From Aplidium turbinatum (taxonomy: Eukaryota; Chordata; Ascidiacea; Aplousobranchia; Polyclinidae): a stretch of 64,000 nt of DNA. Below are positions 21,919 through 31,982 of the stretch, in pieces (position 1 is the first letter of the stretch; each line of letters begins with the position of its first letter). The notes beneath the pieces were generated by a model that ran no database searches, was not told the origin of the DNA, and worked only from the letters and a program-made list of their open reading frames with translations. The stretch is from contig OU964919.1 of the NCBI GenBank assembly GCA_918807975.1, positions 12,046,001-12,110,000 of the forward strand, read 5' to 3'. A program made the translations under genes and the position numbers.

Positions 21919-23079
21919 CTTATGTATATTCTTCCTATTCCATAAGTATAATTCATCTGTAAAGATAATGATTACCTATAACTTACTGTTTTCAAGTAAC
22001 AACACAATATTTTTTGAATCGTGCTAAATTGTATTGCAAAAATCAGTTTTAATGCAGTTTTATTAAAAACGTATTATTGGTAGGCTACATATGCGTTGCA
22101 TTTTTGCAAACTCCAGAACCACTATACAAGATTGTTTAAGAAACAGAGGAAGTCACGAAGTTGCATTGTTTTAATGAAATGCTTTGAAGGGTAAAACTTT
22201 TGTAGTATTGACGTAAATTTACCGTTCAAGGGTTGGTAGCTTATAAGTTTATAACACAAGACTCACTTCAGTAATAACTTAAGATTCACTTTAGTTTCCT
22301 TGTCGACTTGCATAAGTAACTAATCAATGTTGTTTATGAACTTTCATAACAGGTTGCTGTTTCTGTTTAGGTTGCTTGCTGTTTAGGGTTCTTCAGGTTT
22401 ATAAAGCTCAGTGCTTAAACTGTGTGTAATTATATCTAACCTAATATGTAACCTCTAACAGATATACTAAACTGTTTTATCACATTGAAAGATGTTTTCT
22501 AGTAACCCATTGTTTTACACGTTCTGTGTGCCTCTAACTTTATGTAATGATTTTTTCACATCTACTTATAACCTAATTTCAGTGAGGTAAGGTATATTTA
22601 AACCAACAACTTTCTATGAGTATTAATCCACAACTAAATTTTTTCACTTCAATTTATTGCTGGGTGGAAGTACACAAAAGCAGGTCTTGGAAACGAAAAT
22701 TAATTTATGTCTATCCTAATACATTGTCTTGTATCCAAACTACAAAATTTATGTGTTACACTGATTGATTTATATAAAAACGAACCCATGTTTCCTTAAG
22801 TCCTACCAAATGCGTGTAACGAAGTGTATCACACAACTTAATCGCTTCCTTTAATTGAATGACACCCTATAATAAACTGCTAGCACCTCCTGTTCGAATA
22901 GCTTAGACATCTGCTATAACACATAATTTCATGATCACAAGTTTTCACAGTCGAAGTATGTCTTAAACGCTTTGTTTTATCATAGTCAAAACATTTTTAA
23001 ATAAAATTGCAATAAACCGTTTTATGTTGTTTAAAACAGACCATAGGTGGGTACTGAGCACTTGTTTAGGCTATACCAA

Positions 23080-23162
23080 CCTAGGTTGACCGAGTGGTTA
23101 AGGTGTTGGTCTTAAGTACCAATTGACTAGCATCCGCGTGGGTTCGAATCCCACATCTAGTA
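23080..23162 (+). tRNA. tRNA-Leu-TAA: tRNA-Leu (anticodon TAA), left arm
   Basis: This 83-nt tRNA has a D-arm ACCGAGTGGTTAAGGT. The anticodon stem TTGGT/ACCAA holds the loop CTTAAGT, giving anticodon TAA. A long variable arm of class II type follows, then a perfect T-arm GTGGG-TTCGAAT-CCCAC. The acceptor CCTAGGT/ATCTAGT has one mismatch and one wobble. No CCA is encoded, as expected in eukaryotes. Internal A box (TGACCGAGTGG) and B box (GGTTCGAATCC) promoters are present. The sister gene at 25496-25578 has a perfect acceptor stem but one T-stem mismatch. No T-run terminator follows immediately after the gene; TATTTTG comes next. Confidence 0.85.
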
Positions 23163-23228
23163 TTTTGATTTGAGGTTATTTTTTAACGCATAACTCGATT
23201 TATTTTGTTTCTTAACATCATTTCAGTT

Positions 23229-24159
23229 TCAGTTATTTTCAGTTTATTAAGTTTTGAGCCAATAATATCCGAGAAAGATTAAAGAAGAGGAGTTTGGAAG
23301 AAAATAAAGCCGTTGTACTGTAAGATTAAGTGAAGATAAAAAGGATGAATCTACAAATTAATACCAGGTGCATATGTCAGTATTACATAGATAGACTAAC
23401 CACAAACCAGTGTATTCTAAGTGAGATAACTTAATAAAGTTGAAGCACCAGGAACATGAGACTAAAAGATAGTTCAAGAGGAACCAAACAATAAGTTTAG
23501 ATGTAGGGGTAAGATAAAAGAGTTAAATGAAACATGAAAATCTTTACTAAAATATGGAAACAATTAAAATATGCAGTCCTCACAAGCAATCTGTTTGAGA
23601 TGAGGACAGGGATATCTAGAGAAGGGGATACGAAGGCTCGCAGCGATTGCCTTATTCTCATGACACTACCAGGGCGGTAGTTTGTAGTGCTTTAAACATG
23701 TGGTTCGTTTTAAAATCGTAGAAAGTTTTGTAGTGCAACTGGTACAATGAGCTACAGAAGACAGTTGGCAAATGTTACGTAGAGCATAGAATACTTGTTT
23801 ACAAAGACAGTTGAAAAGTTACCAGTAAGCTGTTTTTTTTTTAACAAAGCCTTTGCAGTAGGCTAGATGTAAAGCAAGTATATGGGGAGTTGAATTAACA
23901 AGCAACCATGAGCATGCTGTGAATATCCAGGCCTAATGCTAATAGCGCAATGCAAGTTATCATAACAAGATTTATTAAACTACTATCGGTGCCTATTGTC
24001 ATTTTACGATAAACAGAGATTATTTACGATAAACTAAAGCCCTTCTATTGCCAGACGTAATAAAAGCCTTTGTATCCCCTTCTTTAGATATCCCTGGATG
24101 AGGATAAGCATAAAATCGGAAAATTGTTCAAATAACATATTTTCAAGAATTAAACATTA
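23229..24159. other. Spacer of the inverted duplication, left part
   Basis: This is unique sequence between the arms. No gene, RNA or element ends were recognised. Confidence 0.5.
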
Positions 24160-25110
24160 TACCCAAAAAATCGGGCCCCGCGTACACTTTATGTCATATC
24201 TCCTTTATTTATTCACCGATTGCCCTTATTTTATAGGACATGACAAAATCAACGACCGTAAGTACACCAAGACCCCAGTGGGAGCTGGGACAATAAATAC
24301 ACTGTGTTAATTTTTACTACAAAACAAGCTCGTTTAAGAAAACCCAGCACAGTTTCATGCATCAGTTCGAATGTGAAAAGGCTCTATCCAAACGCAGAAT
24401 TCAGAACTGGGTGGACCACTTCGAGAAGTATGGGACCGTGGAGAACCTCAACGCTGCCAGTGAGAACCGTCCAGGCCACAAGCGGACAGCCGAGCTGGTC
24501 GAAAGTGTGAGGGAGTCTCTCCAGCAGAGTCTGAAACGCTCTGTGCGTAAACGAAGTCAGTCTCTCGGTATATCCCGTGAGACTTGCAGGAGAGTGCTGG
24601 TGAACGATATTAGGGCAGGCCACCCATACAGAATACAGACGATGCAGACCCTTACAGTCACAGACAAGAAGCAGAGGAGCGCTATGGCAGTCAAGATGCT
24701 CGAGAAGATCGAGGGGACACCAGGTTTCCTTAACCTCCTTTGGACCTCAGATGAAGCCCACTTCCATCTTGACGGAAAGGCGAACTCCAAGACAAATGTC
24801 TGGAGGTCCTCCAGACCCACTGAAGTAGCCACCAAGCCCCTGCACTCTCCTAAGTGCACAGTGTGGGCTGCAATCTCGGCCAGAGGCATCATCGGACCAA
24901 TCTTCATCGAAGAATCTGGCGCAACAGTGACAGTCACCAAGGAGCGGTATGTGGAGGTCCTCAAAACCTTCAAGAGTGAGCTCCAGACCCTCTACCCGTC
25001 GCTCATGAGCAAATTCTGGTTCCAGCAATACGGGGCACGTTCTCACACCTCAAACCTGTCCCGAGATTGGCTGAAAGAGAACTTCGGAGGCCGAGTGATC
25101 AGTCTCAAGA
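24160..25110 (+). mobile_element. Tc1/mariner-type transposon, copy 2, truncated
   Basis: The left end shares CCCCGCGTACACTTTATGTC and the following 100 bases with the 5' end of copy 1 (2843-3769). The outermost bases are eroded. The right side stops in the catalytic domain near 25110, where unrelated AT-rich sequence begins, so the right terminus is missing. The element sits in the spacer of the inverted duplication. Confidence 0.85.
24357..25110 (+). pseudogene. Tc1/mariner transposase (DUF4817-like helix-turn-helix type), inactive
   Basis: The open frame starts at MHQFECEKALSKRRIQ and runs to 25199; the last 30 codons are unrelated fusion sequence. Residues 1-100 form the paired helix-turn-helix DNA-binding region (RIQNWVDHFEKYGTVENL; SLGISRETCRRVL). 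The DDE domain follows: WTSDEAHFHLDG (first catalytic Asp, about residue 131), KCTVWAAISARGIIGPIF, and FQQYGARSHTS. In relatives, including the copy at 2843-3769, this last motif is FQQDG, so the second catalytic Asp has become Tyr. The third acidic residue lies beyond the truncation. The frame is long but the protein cannot be a working transposase. The true start may lie upstream, since related proteins extend further N-terminally. Confidence 0.88.
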
Positions 25111-25429
25111 CTGATTTTGAAGTTGTTTGTTGGTTTGTAGTTGTTTATTTTTATCTGCCATTTTTATTATTATGTAAACTCGTGATAAGTAGATTGTAGC
25201 TAAAACACACGTCAAAACCTAATAAGTTGTTGCAAAAGTGTTGCCAAAACCTGATTGTTTGTCAGAAAGTAGTCAAATAGATCAAAGGTAATGAGATTTT
25301 TCATTTATTTATGTTGAAATCTGAGCAAACAAAAGGTGACTTATTGGAAATTTTTAGATTTCTATGTTTTTATGTGAAAAAGGAGTCTTGTTATGACTGA
25401 GAAAAAAAAATACAACCGTGTGTACAAGC
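25111..25429. other. Spacer of the inverted duplication, right part
   Basis: AT-rich sequence between the truncated mariner and the inner end of the right arm. Nothing was recognised. Confidence 0.5.
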
Positions 25430-25495
25430 AACTGAAATGATGTTAAGAAACAAAATAAATCGAGTTATGCGTTAAAAAATAACCTAAAAGCAAAA

Positions 25496-25578
25496 TACTA
25501 GATTTGGGATTCGAACCCACGCGGATGCTAGTCAATTGGTACTTAAGACCAACACCTTAACTACTCGGTCAATCTAGT
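25496..25578 (-). tRNA. tRNA-Leu-TAA: tRNA-Leu (anticodon TAA), right arm
   Basis: This is the inverted sister of 23080-23162, also 83 nt. The acceptor ACTAGAT/ATCTAGT pairs at all seven positions. The anticodon arm TTGGT-CTTAAGT-ACCAA is intact (TAA, leucine). The T-arm is GTGGG-TTCGAAT-CCCAA with one mismatch at its base. The D-loop has GAGTAGTTAA, where the left copy has GAGTGGTTAA. The variable arm pairs poorly in both copies. Either could be functional; the reciprocal acceptor and T-stem differences mean that neither copy is ideal. Confidence 0.85.
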
Positions 25579-26679
25579 TTGGTATAGCCTAAACAAGTGC
25601 TCAGTACCCACCTAAGGTCTGATTTAAACAACATAAAACAGTTTATTGCAATTTCATTAAAAATGTTTTGACTATGATAAAACAAAGACGTTTAAGACAT
25701 ACTTCGACTGTGAAAACTTGTAATCATGAAATTATGTGTTATAGCAGATGTCTAAGCTATTCGAACAGGAGGTGCTAGCAGTTTATTATAGGGTGTCATT
25801 CAATTAAAGGAAGCGATTAAGTTGTGTGATACACTTCGTTATACGCATTTGACAGGACTTAAGGAAACATGGGTTCGTTTTTATATAAATCAATCAGTGT
25901 AACACATAAATTTTGTAGTTTGGATACAAGACAATGTATTAGGACAGACATAAATTAATTTTCGTTTCCAAGACCTGCTTGTGTACTTCCACCCAGCAAT
26001 GAATTGAAGTGAAAAAATTTAGTTGTGGATTAATACTCATAGAAAGTTGTTGGTTTAAATATACCTTACCTCACTGAAATTAGGTTATAAGTAGATGTGA
26101 AAAAATCATTACATAAAGTTAGAGGCACACAGAACGTGTAAAACAATGGGTTACTAGAAAACATCTTTCAATGTGATAAAACAGTTTAGTATATCTGTTA
26201 GAGGTTACATATTAGGTTAGATATAATTACACACAGTTTAAGCACTGAGCTTTATAAACCTGAAGAACCCTAAACAGCGAGCAACCTAAACAGAAACAGC
26301 AACCTGTTATGAAAGTTCATAAACAACATTGATTAGTTACTTATGCAAGTCAACAAGGAAACTAAAGTGAATCTTAAGTTATAACTAAAGTGAGTCTTGT
26401 GTTATAAACTTATAAGCTACCAACCCTTGAACGGTAAATTTACGTCAATACTACAAAAGTTTTACCCTTCAAAGCATTTCATTAAAACAATGCAACTTCG
26501 TGACTTCCTCTGTTTCTTAAACAATCTTGTATAGTGGTTCTGGAGTTTGCAAAATGCAACGCATATGTAGCCTACCAATAATACGTTTTTAATAAAACTG
26601 CATTAAAACTGATTGATGCAATACAATTTACCACGATTCAAAAATATTGTGTTGTTACTTCAAAACAGTAAGTTATAGG

Positions 26680-27828
26680 CAGAGATGGGCAAGATCACCT
26701 GTTTGGGTGATCTTGAAGATCAAGATCACCAAGAATACGTGATCTTGAAGATCAAGATCACCCAACAGTGTGATCTTGAAGATCAAGATCAAGATCGTGA
26801 TCTTGAAGATCAAGATCATATTCAAGATCATTTTTTGTGGTACTTGAAAAAATGCTGTTCTTGATCGATGAGGGTGCAAAAAAACAAATTTTACTCGTAT
26901 GCAACCTGGTTAAAAGTAATTGGTATTGCAAACTTTTATTTTTAACTACTTGAACACTGGCCTAAAAATTGTAGAAAGTTAATGACTGTTGCTATTATCA
27001 ATCGTTGCTGTAGTTTGAGTAGGATCGTAAGTTTGCAACCTCAAGGCCGAGGGTTATTTTTGGACTACGGTCGTGGAAGCCACTTCGGTCGTGTATAGTC
27101 GACCCGTATTGGATGCCTGCGCATAATTTGAGCTGTTATATCTTCATCAAGGGCTTTCAGACCATCCAGCTCTTATAGAGGTAGGCGCAAATAGTTGTCT
27201 TGATTTGCATTCAATGGAATAGTTTCCCAATAGATCACTTGACAAAGAAACCTCAACATCGAACGGCGCTGGTTCGGCTCTCGGGGTATGTGCTTAACTA
27301 CGCATTTCAAAGACAGCTCTCTAATCAGCGGCACCTAGTGGATGGAATGATTAACAACCAACAACTCCAACAATCAAAAAATCTAGCCTATCTCGGTAAC
27401 CGGGCCTGCATCAGTGATTCAAAGCCTCTACAAGTATGCGAAACTGCCAGGATCAAACAGAAATGTAAACAAATTTTTGTCATGCTTTGACATACATTCG
27501 TAGACTAGGTTACCACAGAAAGTTTTTTTTAATTTTGAAATGGCAACACTAGCCAAACTCGATTGAGAGTTGACACTTCAAATCGACTTTTATTAGACCC
27601 ATGAGTCATATTAACAGTGGCTAAATGGTAGTAGTTACCACTAATTAGGCTACTTTCTACAGTACCAGTTAAAAAAATGTCTCTATAATATATAGTAAGT
27701 CAACTTAAATTCCAAAGTGATCTTGATCTTATTGACTTTCAAGATCAAGATCACACAATAAAAGTGATCTTAGATCAAGATCACCAAAATAAAAGTGATC
27801 TTGAAGATCAAGATCATGCCCATCTCTG
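26680..27828. mobile_element. GATC-rich hAT element, copy 1
   Basis: It starts CAGAGATGGGCAAGATCACC and ends ATGCCCATCTCTG, with exact GTTATAGG duplications at 26672-26679 and 27829-27836. The opposite arm has the empty site at 21975-21982. Both ends, 100-150 bp each, are built from tandem TGATCTTGAAGATCAAGATC-type palindromes. The middle is non-coding and contains a SINE fragment (27240-27475). It shares its terminal organisation with 55608-57972. Confidence 0.93.
27240..27475 (+). repeat. tRNA-derived SINE, fragment (copy 1)
   Basis: From CGCTGGTTCGGCTCTCGGGGT (B-box region, near 27268) to GCGAAACTGCCAGGATCAAA (near 27463) this matches the SINE at 40449-40758, including TCTCGGTAACCGGGCCTGC and TTCAAAGCCTCTACAAGTAT. 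The tRNA-like A-box head and the TCAA tail are not clear here. Confidence 0.8.
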
Positions 27829-28297
27829 GTTATAGGTAATCATTATCTTTACAGATGAATTGTACTTATGGAATAGGAAGAATATACATAAGTGATCTCT
27901 AAATCGCTAAGAATGAATGTGAAATTAAATTTCAGTTGTAGCAGGTAGACAATATAAATCACTTTAAGTAATATTCTTCATAAAACAATCAGTATAAAAT
28001 TTTTAGCATCTACAAAGAAAACCATGCGTGTGTTTAATAAAAATAACAGGGGTTGAAAATGTGAAAAAAAAACACTTGTGACCATAGTATAAACCAGTGC
28101 TCCGCAACCGGTGTGCCGCCGCGAGGCGATGCTAGGTGTGCCGCGGGATAGCTATCATCAGAACATACTTTTTGAAAAGGAGTTTTTATGTTTTAAAAAT
28201 TTACCCTTTACCACTGCAAGACAATTCAAACTCTAGCTAAACTTCCACAGTGCATTTATGATGTTTTTGACTCACAGTCACAATTGAAGTTTTTGCA

Positions 28298-29225
28298 ATG
28301 AGAAGACTACGCCCTAGTTTTAAAAAAGGCTGGTTAACGTGGTTAGTGTGTTTTTGTTGTGTAGTACGTTTTGTCAATGGCGACTCCATAACAAACGAGT
28401 ATTTATTTTGCAAAGAACTTCCAGATCGAACGACTGGCCAAGAAATTTTTAGAGTGACCAACGAGTTTTTCATGACCATGGTATCCATTGAATAACTGCA
28501 TCAACGTTTGCACAGATGGTGCTTCAGCAATGGAGGGCGAAGGAAAAGGTTGTGCTGCATGGGTAAAATGTCAAAATTCAGCCATTCAACTTACGCATTG
28601 CTGCTTACACACTTACGCAGGGAAGCCTGATGGTCAAAAATTTGCCAACGGAGCTGACAGAAACAATGAACGACTGTATCCAAATTGTCAACTTTATTAC
28701 AGCAAGAGCTTTGAATTTAAGAATTTTTTCATTGCTATGCGAAGAACTGCGATCAGAATATCAATCACTGCTAATTTAGATTACACTTCTGTGCGTTGGC
28801 TTTCTCGGGGAAAAGATCTCGCAAGACTTCTCGAGCTACAGCATGAAATAAGTCAATTCTTATTAAATCAGAACAACCATGATTTGTATAAACCACTTGA
28901 AGATAATTCTTGAATTGCCAAACTTGCATGCATAGCCGACATATTTGAATACTTGAATGAACTTAATATCAAAATGCAAGGCAAAGGTGAAAACATACTG
29001 ACATGTTCTGACAAGAAAAGAGGATTTCAAGAGAAAATAGTACTCTGGAAAAACGAGTTAAGAAGAGGATCACTGAAAATGTTTCCCAGAAGCAATATAA
29101 ATAATTTTGATAAAGAATTGGTGTTTGGTTTGGCCAAAGAGCACTTAACTTTGTTACATGAGAAATATGACCATTACTTTTCACAATTAACACGGAACAA
29201 TACGATTGGATCCTTTTGCGGCTAA
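28298..29225 (+). pseudogene. hAT transposase (SCAND3/ZBED5-like), N-proximal and central pieces
   Basis: Three plus-strand pieces follow the order of SCAND3/ZBED5-type hAT transposases. The first, 28298-28495, contains RFVNGDSITNEYLFCKELP and TTGQEIFRVTNEFF. The second, 28488-28913, contains VCTDGASAMEGEGKGCAAW (around the second catalytic Asp of the RNase H fold), THCCLHTYAGK and YTSVRWLSRGKDLARLLEL (the conserved R-W-L-S-R-G-K segment). The third, 28953-29225, contains the alpha-helical LNIKMQGKGENILT region. Shifts and a stop separate them, so the gene is broken. The remainder resumes after the LINE at 33811. Confidence 0.85.
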
Positions 29226-29301
29226 TGCTCGTCGTCGTCGTGTGAGCGTCTGGGGCCGAGGGTCTATCCTTTTACCACTCCAGATTCACGATGTTCCCGG
29301 A

Positions 29302-30108
29302 CTACACTGGAAGGCTACTAGAGAGCAGCCAGTCTTTGGTTTCATCATCCATGACACGCAGACCTTCCACTCCGTTAGGTGGCTTGAAGATGGAGCAGTC
29401 ATTGATGATGTGGTCTGCGGTCTGTTCCTCGGCACCACATTCACAGGAGGAGGAAGAGGCCATTCCCCATTGGTGCATGGTTGAGCGGAAAAGCCAGACG
29501 CCCGTACGGAGACGGTGGAGGCGCACCCATGCCTGTCTTGGTAGTGTTAGACCGATGGGGCGTGTGTCGGCGTCGGGGATGAACGAATAGAGTCTGGTGG
29601 CGGTTAACTTCCATTCAGAACTCCATTTATGGTCCGCCCAAGCAGCCGCAGAAATGTCTTGTACATCAGCTTCGTTGATAAGAAGTTGAGCGGCTGGCAC
29701 GAATGGGTGTCTTGATTTCAGTCGACGGGGGTGCTGGTTTGGGGGAGCAGAGATCTTGTGATGGTGAAGGTGGTTAGGCTCCAGTGCTCGTCGACCGAGG
29801 GACAGAGGGCTTCTTCGCGACGAAGCTCAGCGGATTGGATGCCAGCGAGAATGGGGAGATTGTCCAATGGTGTGGGACGCAGGCATCCGGTCACTGTGCG
29901 CAGGGCGCTGTTTATGGCAGTGTCGATGTTATGGCAGTGAGCACTGCGGCACCAAGCAAGTGCACAGTACTCTGCTGAAGAGTAGACAAGGGCTAAGGCT
30001 GCTATACGCAAAGTGTCAGCCCTCACCCTCCAGCTAGAGCCTGCCAGGCGCTTCAGTAGCGCAGCGCGGGATGTGAGTTTCTTGCGCAGTGACACCAAAT
30101 GGTGGCGG
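29302..30108 (-). pseudogene. LINE C-terminal region with zinc-knuckle tail
   Basis: Beyond the MITE the minus strand reads LVSLRKKLTSRAALLKRLAG and VYSSAEYCALAWCRSAH (the A-E-Y-x-A-x-x-W motif typical of this region). The final piece (29302-29700) has WVRLHRLRTGVWLFRS and CECGAEEQTADHIINDC, the C-x-C ... H-x4-C tail. One stop and a shift near 29710 separate the two frames. Confidence 0.85.
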
Positions 30109-30110
30109 TA

Positions 30111-31462
30111 GGGGAAGGTGGGGCAAGATGGGACGTGGGGCAGGACGGGACACAGTGGATATTTTTAAAAGTATTAGCTTTAGCAACTTCTACCCATTTA
30201 GATGTTACATGATACCATGATTCTCGATGACTTGCAAAAAAAAAGAGATGTTCAGAGAAACAACGTGATCGTGGCAGCAAGATAACTGATTAGAGGCTAG
30301 TTGCTATAAGAAACCTTATCAAAACTTTTCACATTTTAGCATGATTTCAGAAAAATCTGAAAGATGATACGTGGTCTAGAGATACAGTAATAAAAGTGCT
30401 TTTTGGGGTATCTGACTTTTTAGATGTGAGTTGCATATATAATAAACAAACAAAAAATTTCAAAATGCCAGTCATTGGGGCAAAACGGGACAGAGCTGCT
30501 TGGGGCAGGATGGGACATCTTTCCCGTCTTGCCCCACTGAAGTTATCAATTTTCAATGATATGCTAGCCCAACTTGTCACGTAGGCAAGGCCTATTAGCT
30601 AGTGCAAATGCTAAGACAACTAGTAACTTGAGAGTTAGCCACCTATTAGTAAACTTTGCATCACACCCTCCATTGGGGCTACACCTGCTATAAATGGTAG
30701 AGGAAAGGTTAAATGGATTTTGTTTTATTGTAAAGTTGAAGCAGTTTTAGCATGTTGTAGCCAACCTTTGTTAAAACAGTTACCATTTTAGCAATAAGTG
30801 GCTTGACCGTAGAACATAAAATTGTTGTCACATAATTATGTTATTATCTCTTGATTATTATCTCATTAAACTAAGTCAAAGCCTCTACAGACCAAAGGAC
30901 CACCTTTTTGTCACAAAATTCTATCTTTGACTTGAATAAACACAACTGAACAAGCAATCAATCAATTGTCTGTATTGAAAGCCTAAGATAGTTATTCTTT
31001 GTGCAAAAAATGGTGCCACGAAAACTGTTCTGCTTATAATGGGCGTGGCAATTTTGTAAGTGATTTTTATGGAAAAAAGTAGTCTGTCATTTTGCCCTGA
31101 TGTCATTATGTGTGCTGTAAATGCAAATCATTTTTGAAATTATAAGATATTATCAGTGGATTTGTGGTTTTACAGTTGATTCCTTAAGTTATAAACAATA
31201 CTGTAATGAATTTTGGTGGAAATGGGGCAAGATGGGACATGTGTCCCATCCTGTCCCAGGTGTGGGGCAAGATGGGACAAATTATTTTTTTCTTTTTTTG
31301 TTAATTATGAGGTCATGCGATACTGACTGAGTCTTTATATCTTGCTGGTTGGTAGTGGTGTGCAATAGAAATAACATGATACCAAAGTTGCCGAAATTGA
31401 TAAAAAGGAATTCTGCAAAACATCGATTAAAGTTAAGCGTCCCGTTCTGCCCCACCTTCCGC
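30111..31462. mobile_element. TA-flanked MITE (Tc1/mariner-type) with GGGGCAAGATGGGAC repeats
   Basis: The ends are GGGGAAGGTGGGGCA and TGCCCCACCTTCCGC, flanked by TA at 30109-30110 and 31463-31464. Excising it with one TA restores the LINE reading DRSLT-YRHHL, an internal proof of its limits. Inside, GGGGCAAGATGGGACA-like boxes recur near 30123, 30136, 30478, 30498, 31224 and 31264, with inverse forms near 30522 and 31243. No transposase is encoded, so it is non-autonomous. Confidence 0.93.
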
Positions 31463-31982
31463 TATGTGAGCGATCTGTCCAGTGTCACTCCAAAATATCT
31501 TAGTTCGGGGCAGAAGGACAGAGATTTTCCGTTGTTCTGGACGTGTAGCTCACGATCAGCTTCCCGATTATGGAGGTGGAAAGCTGCTGCCACAGTTTTG
31601 GTTTCGCTGAGTTTCAGTCGCCAGTTCTGGAGATAGGCTGAGAGAGTTTTCATGTCCTGGCTCAAGGTGTCTTCTAGATTTTCCCACGACTTTGCGGAGT
31701 GGAGAATTGCCAGGTCGTCCGCATAAGCATATTTTGTGGAGACCGTAGTTGGCAGGTCGTGGGTGTAGATGTTGAAAAGAAGTGGAGCCAGGACCGATCC
31801 CTGTGGGACGCCATTTTTCAGGCGTCTCAGTCTGCTTCGCCGTGGATTGACGGTGGTGAGGGTGAAGCTTCGATTCCTGACAAGTTCCATAATCATATGA
31901 ACCATATGTCGGTCAGGAAGCAGGCGAAGCAGCTTGCAAGTAAGGCCGCGATGCCATACGGTGTCATAGGCAGCTGTAATAT
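31462..31982 (-). pseudogene. LINE reverse transcriptase palm and thumb
   Basis: Reading starts with AVFLDITAAYDTVWHRG (near 31980), then LRRLKNGVPQGSVLAPLLFN (near 31800), KYAYADDLAILHSA (near 31720, catalytic Y-A-D-D) and LRYFGVTLDRSLT (near 31480). The frame is then interrupted by the MITE at 30111-31462. Across the MITE the reading resumes in frame as YRHHLVSLRKKL if one TA is kept, which confirms the MITE boundaries. Confidence 0.9.

Larger units (their letters stand above)
13839..23228. repeat. Left arm of a large inverted duplication
   Basis: Apart from the BEL/Pao element at 16042-21918, this arm (about 3.5 kb of original sequence) is the reverse complement of 25430-36664 minus that arm's own insertions. 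Matching landmarks are ATCTATGACTTGTCC (13853, against 36655), the irregular TTTGTTAAAACTATTTT repeats (14740-15530), the empty site GTTTATAC (15831-15838), the empty site CCTATAAC (21975-21982) and the tRNA-Leu at 23080-23162. The inner limit is about 23228 and the outer limit about 13839. It may be a segmental inverted duplication of host DNA or the long termini of a foldback-type element; the tRNA favours host DNA. Confidence 0.93.
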
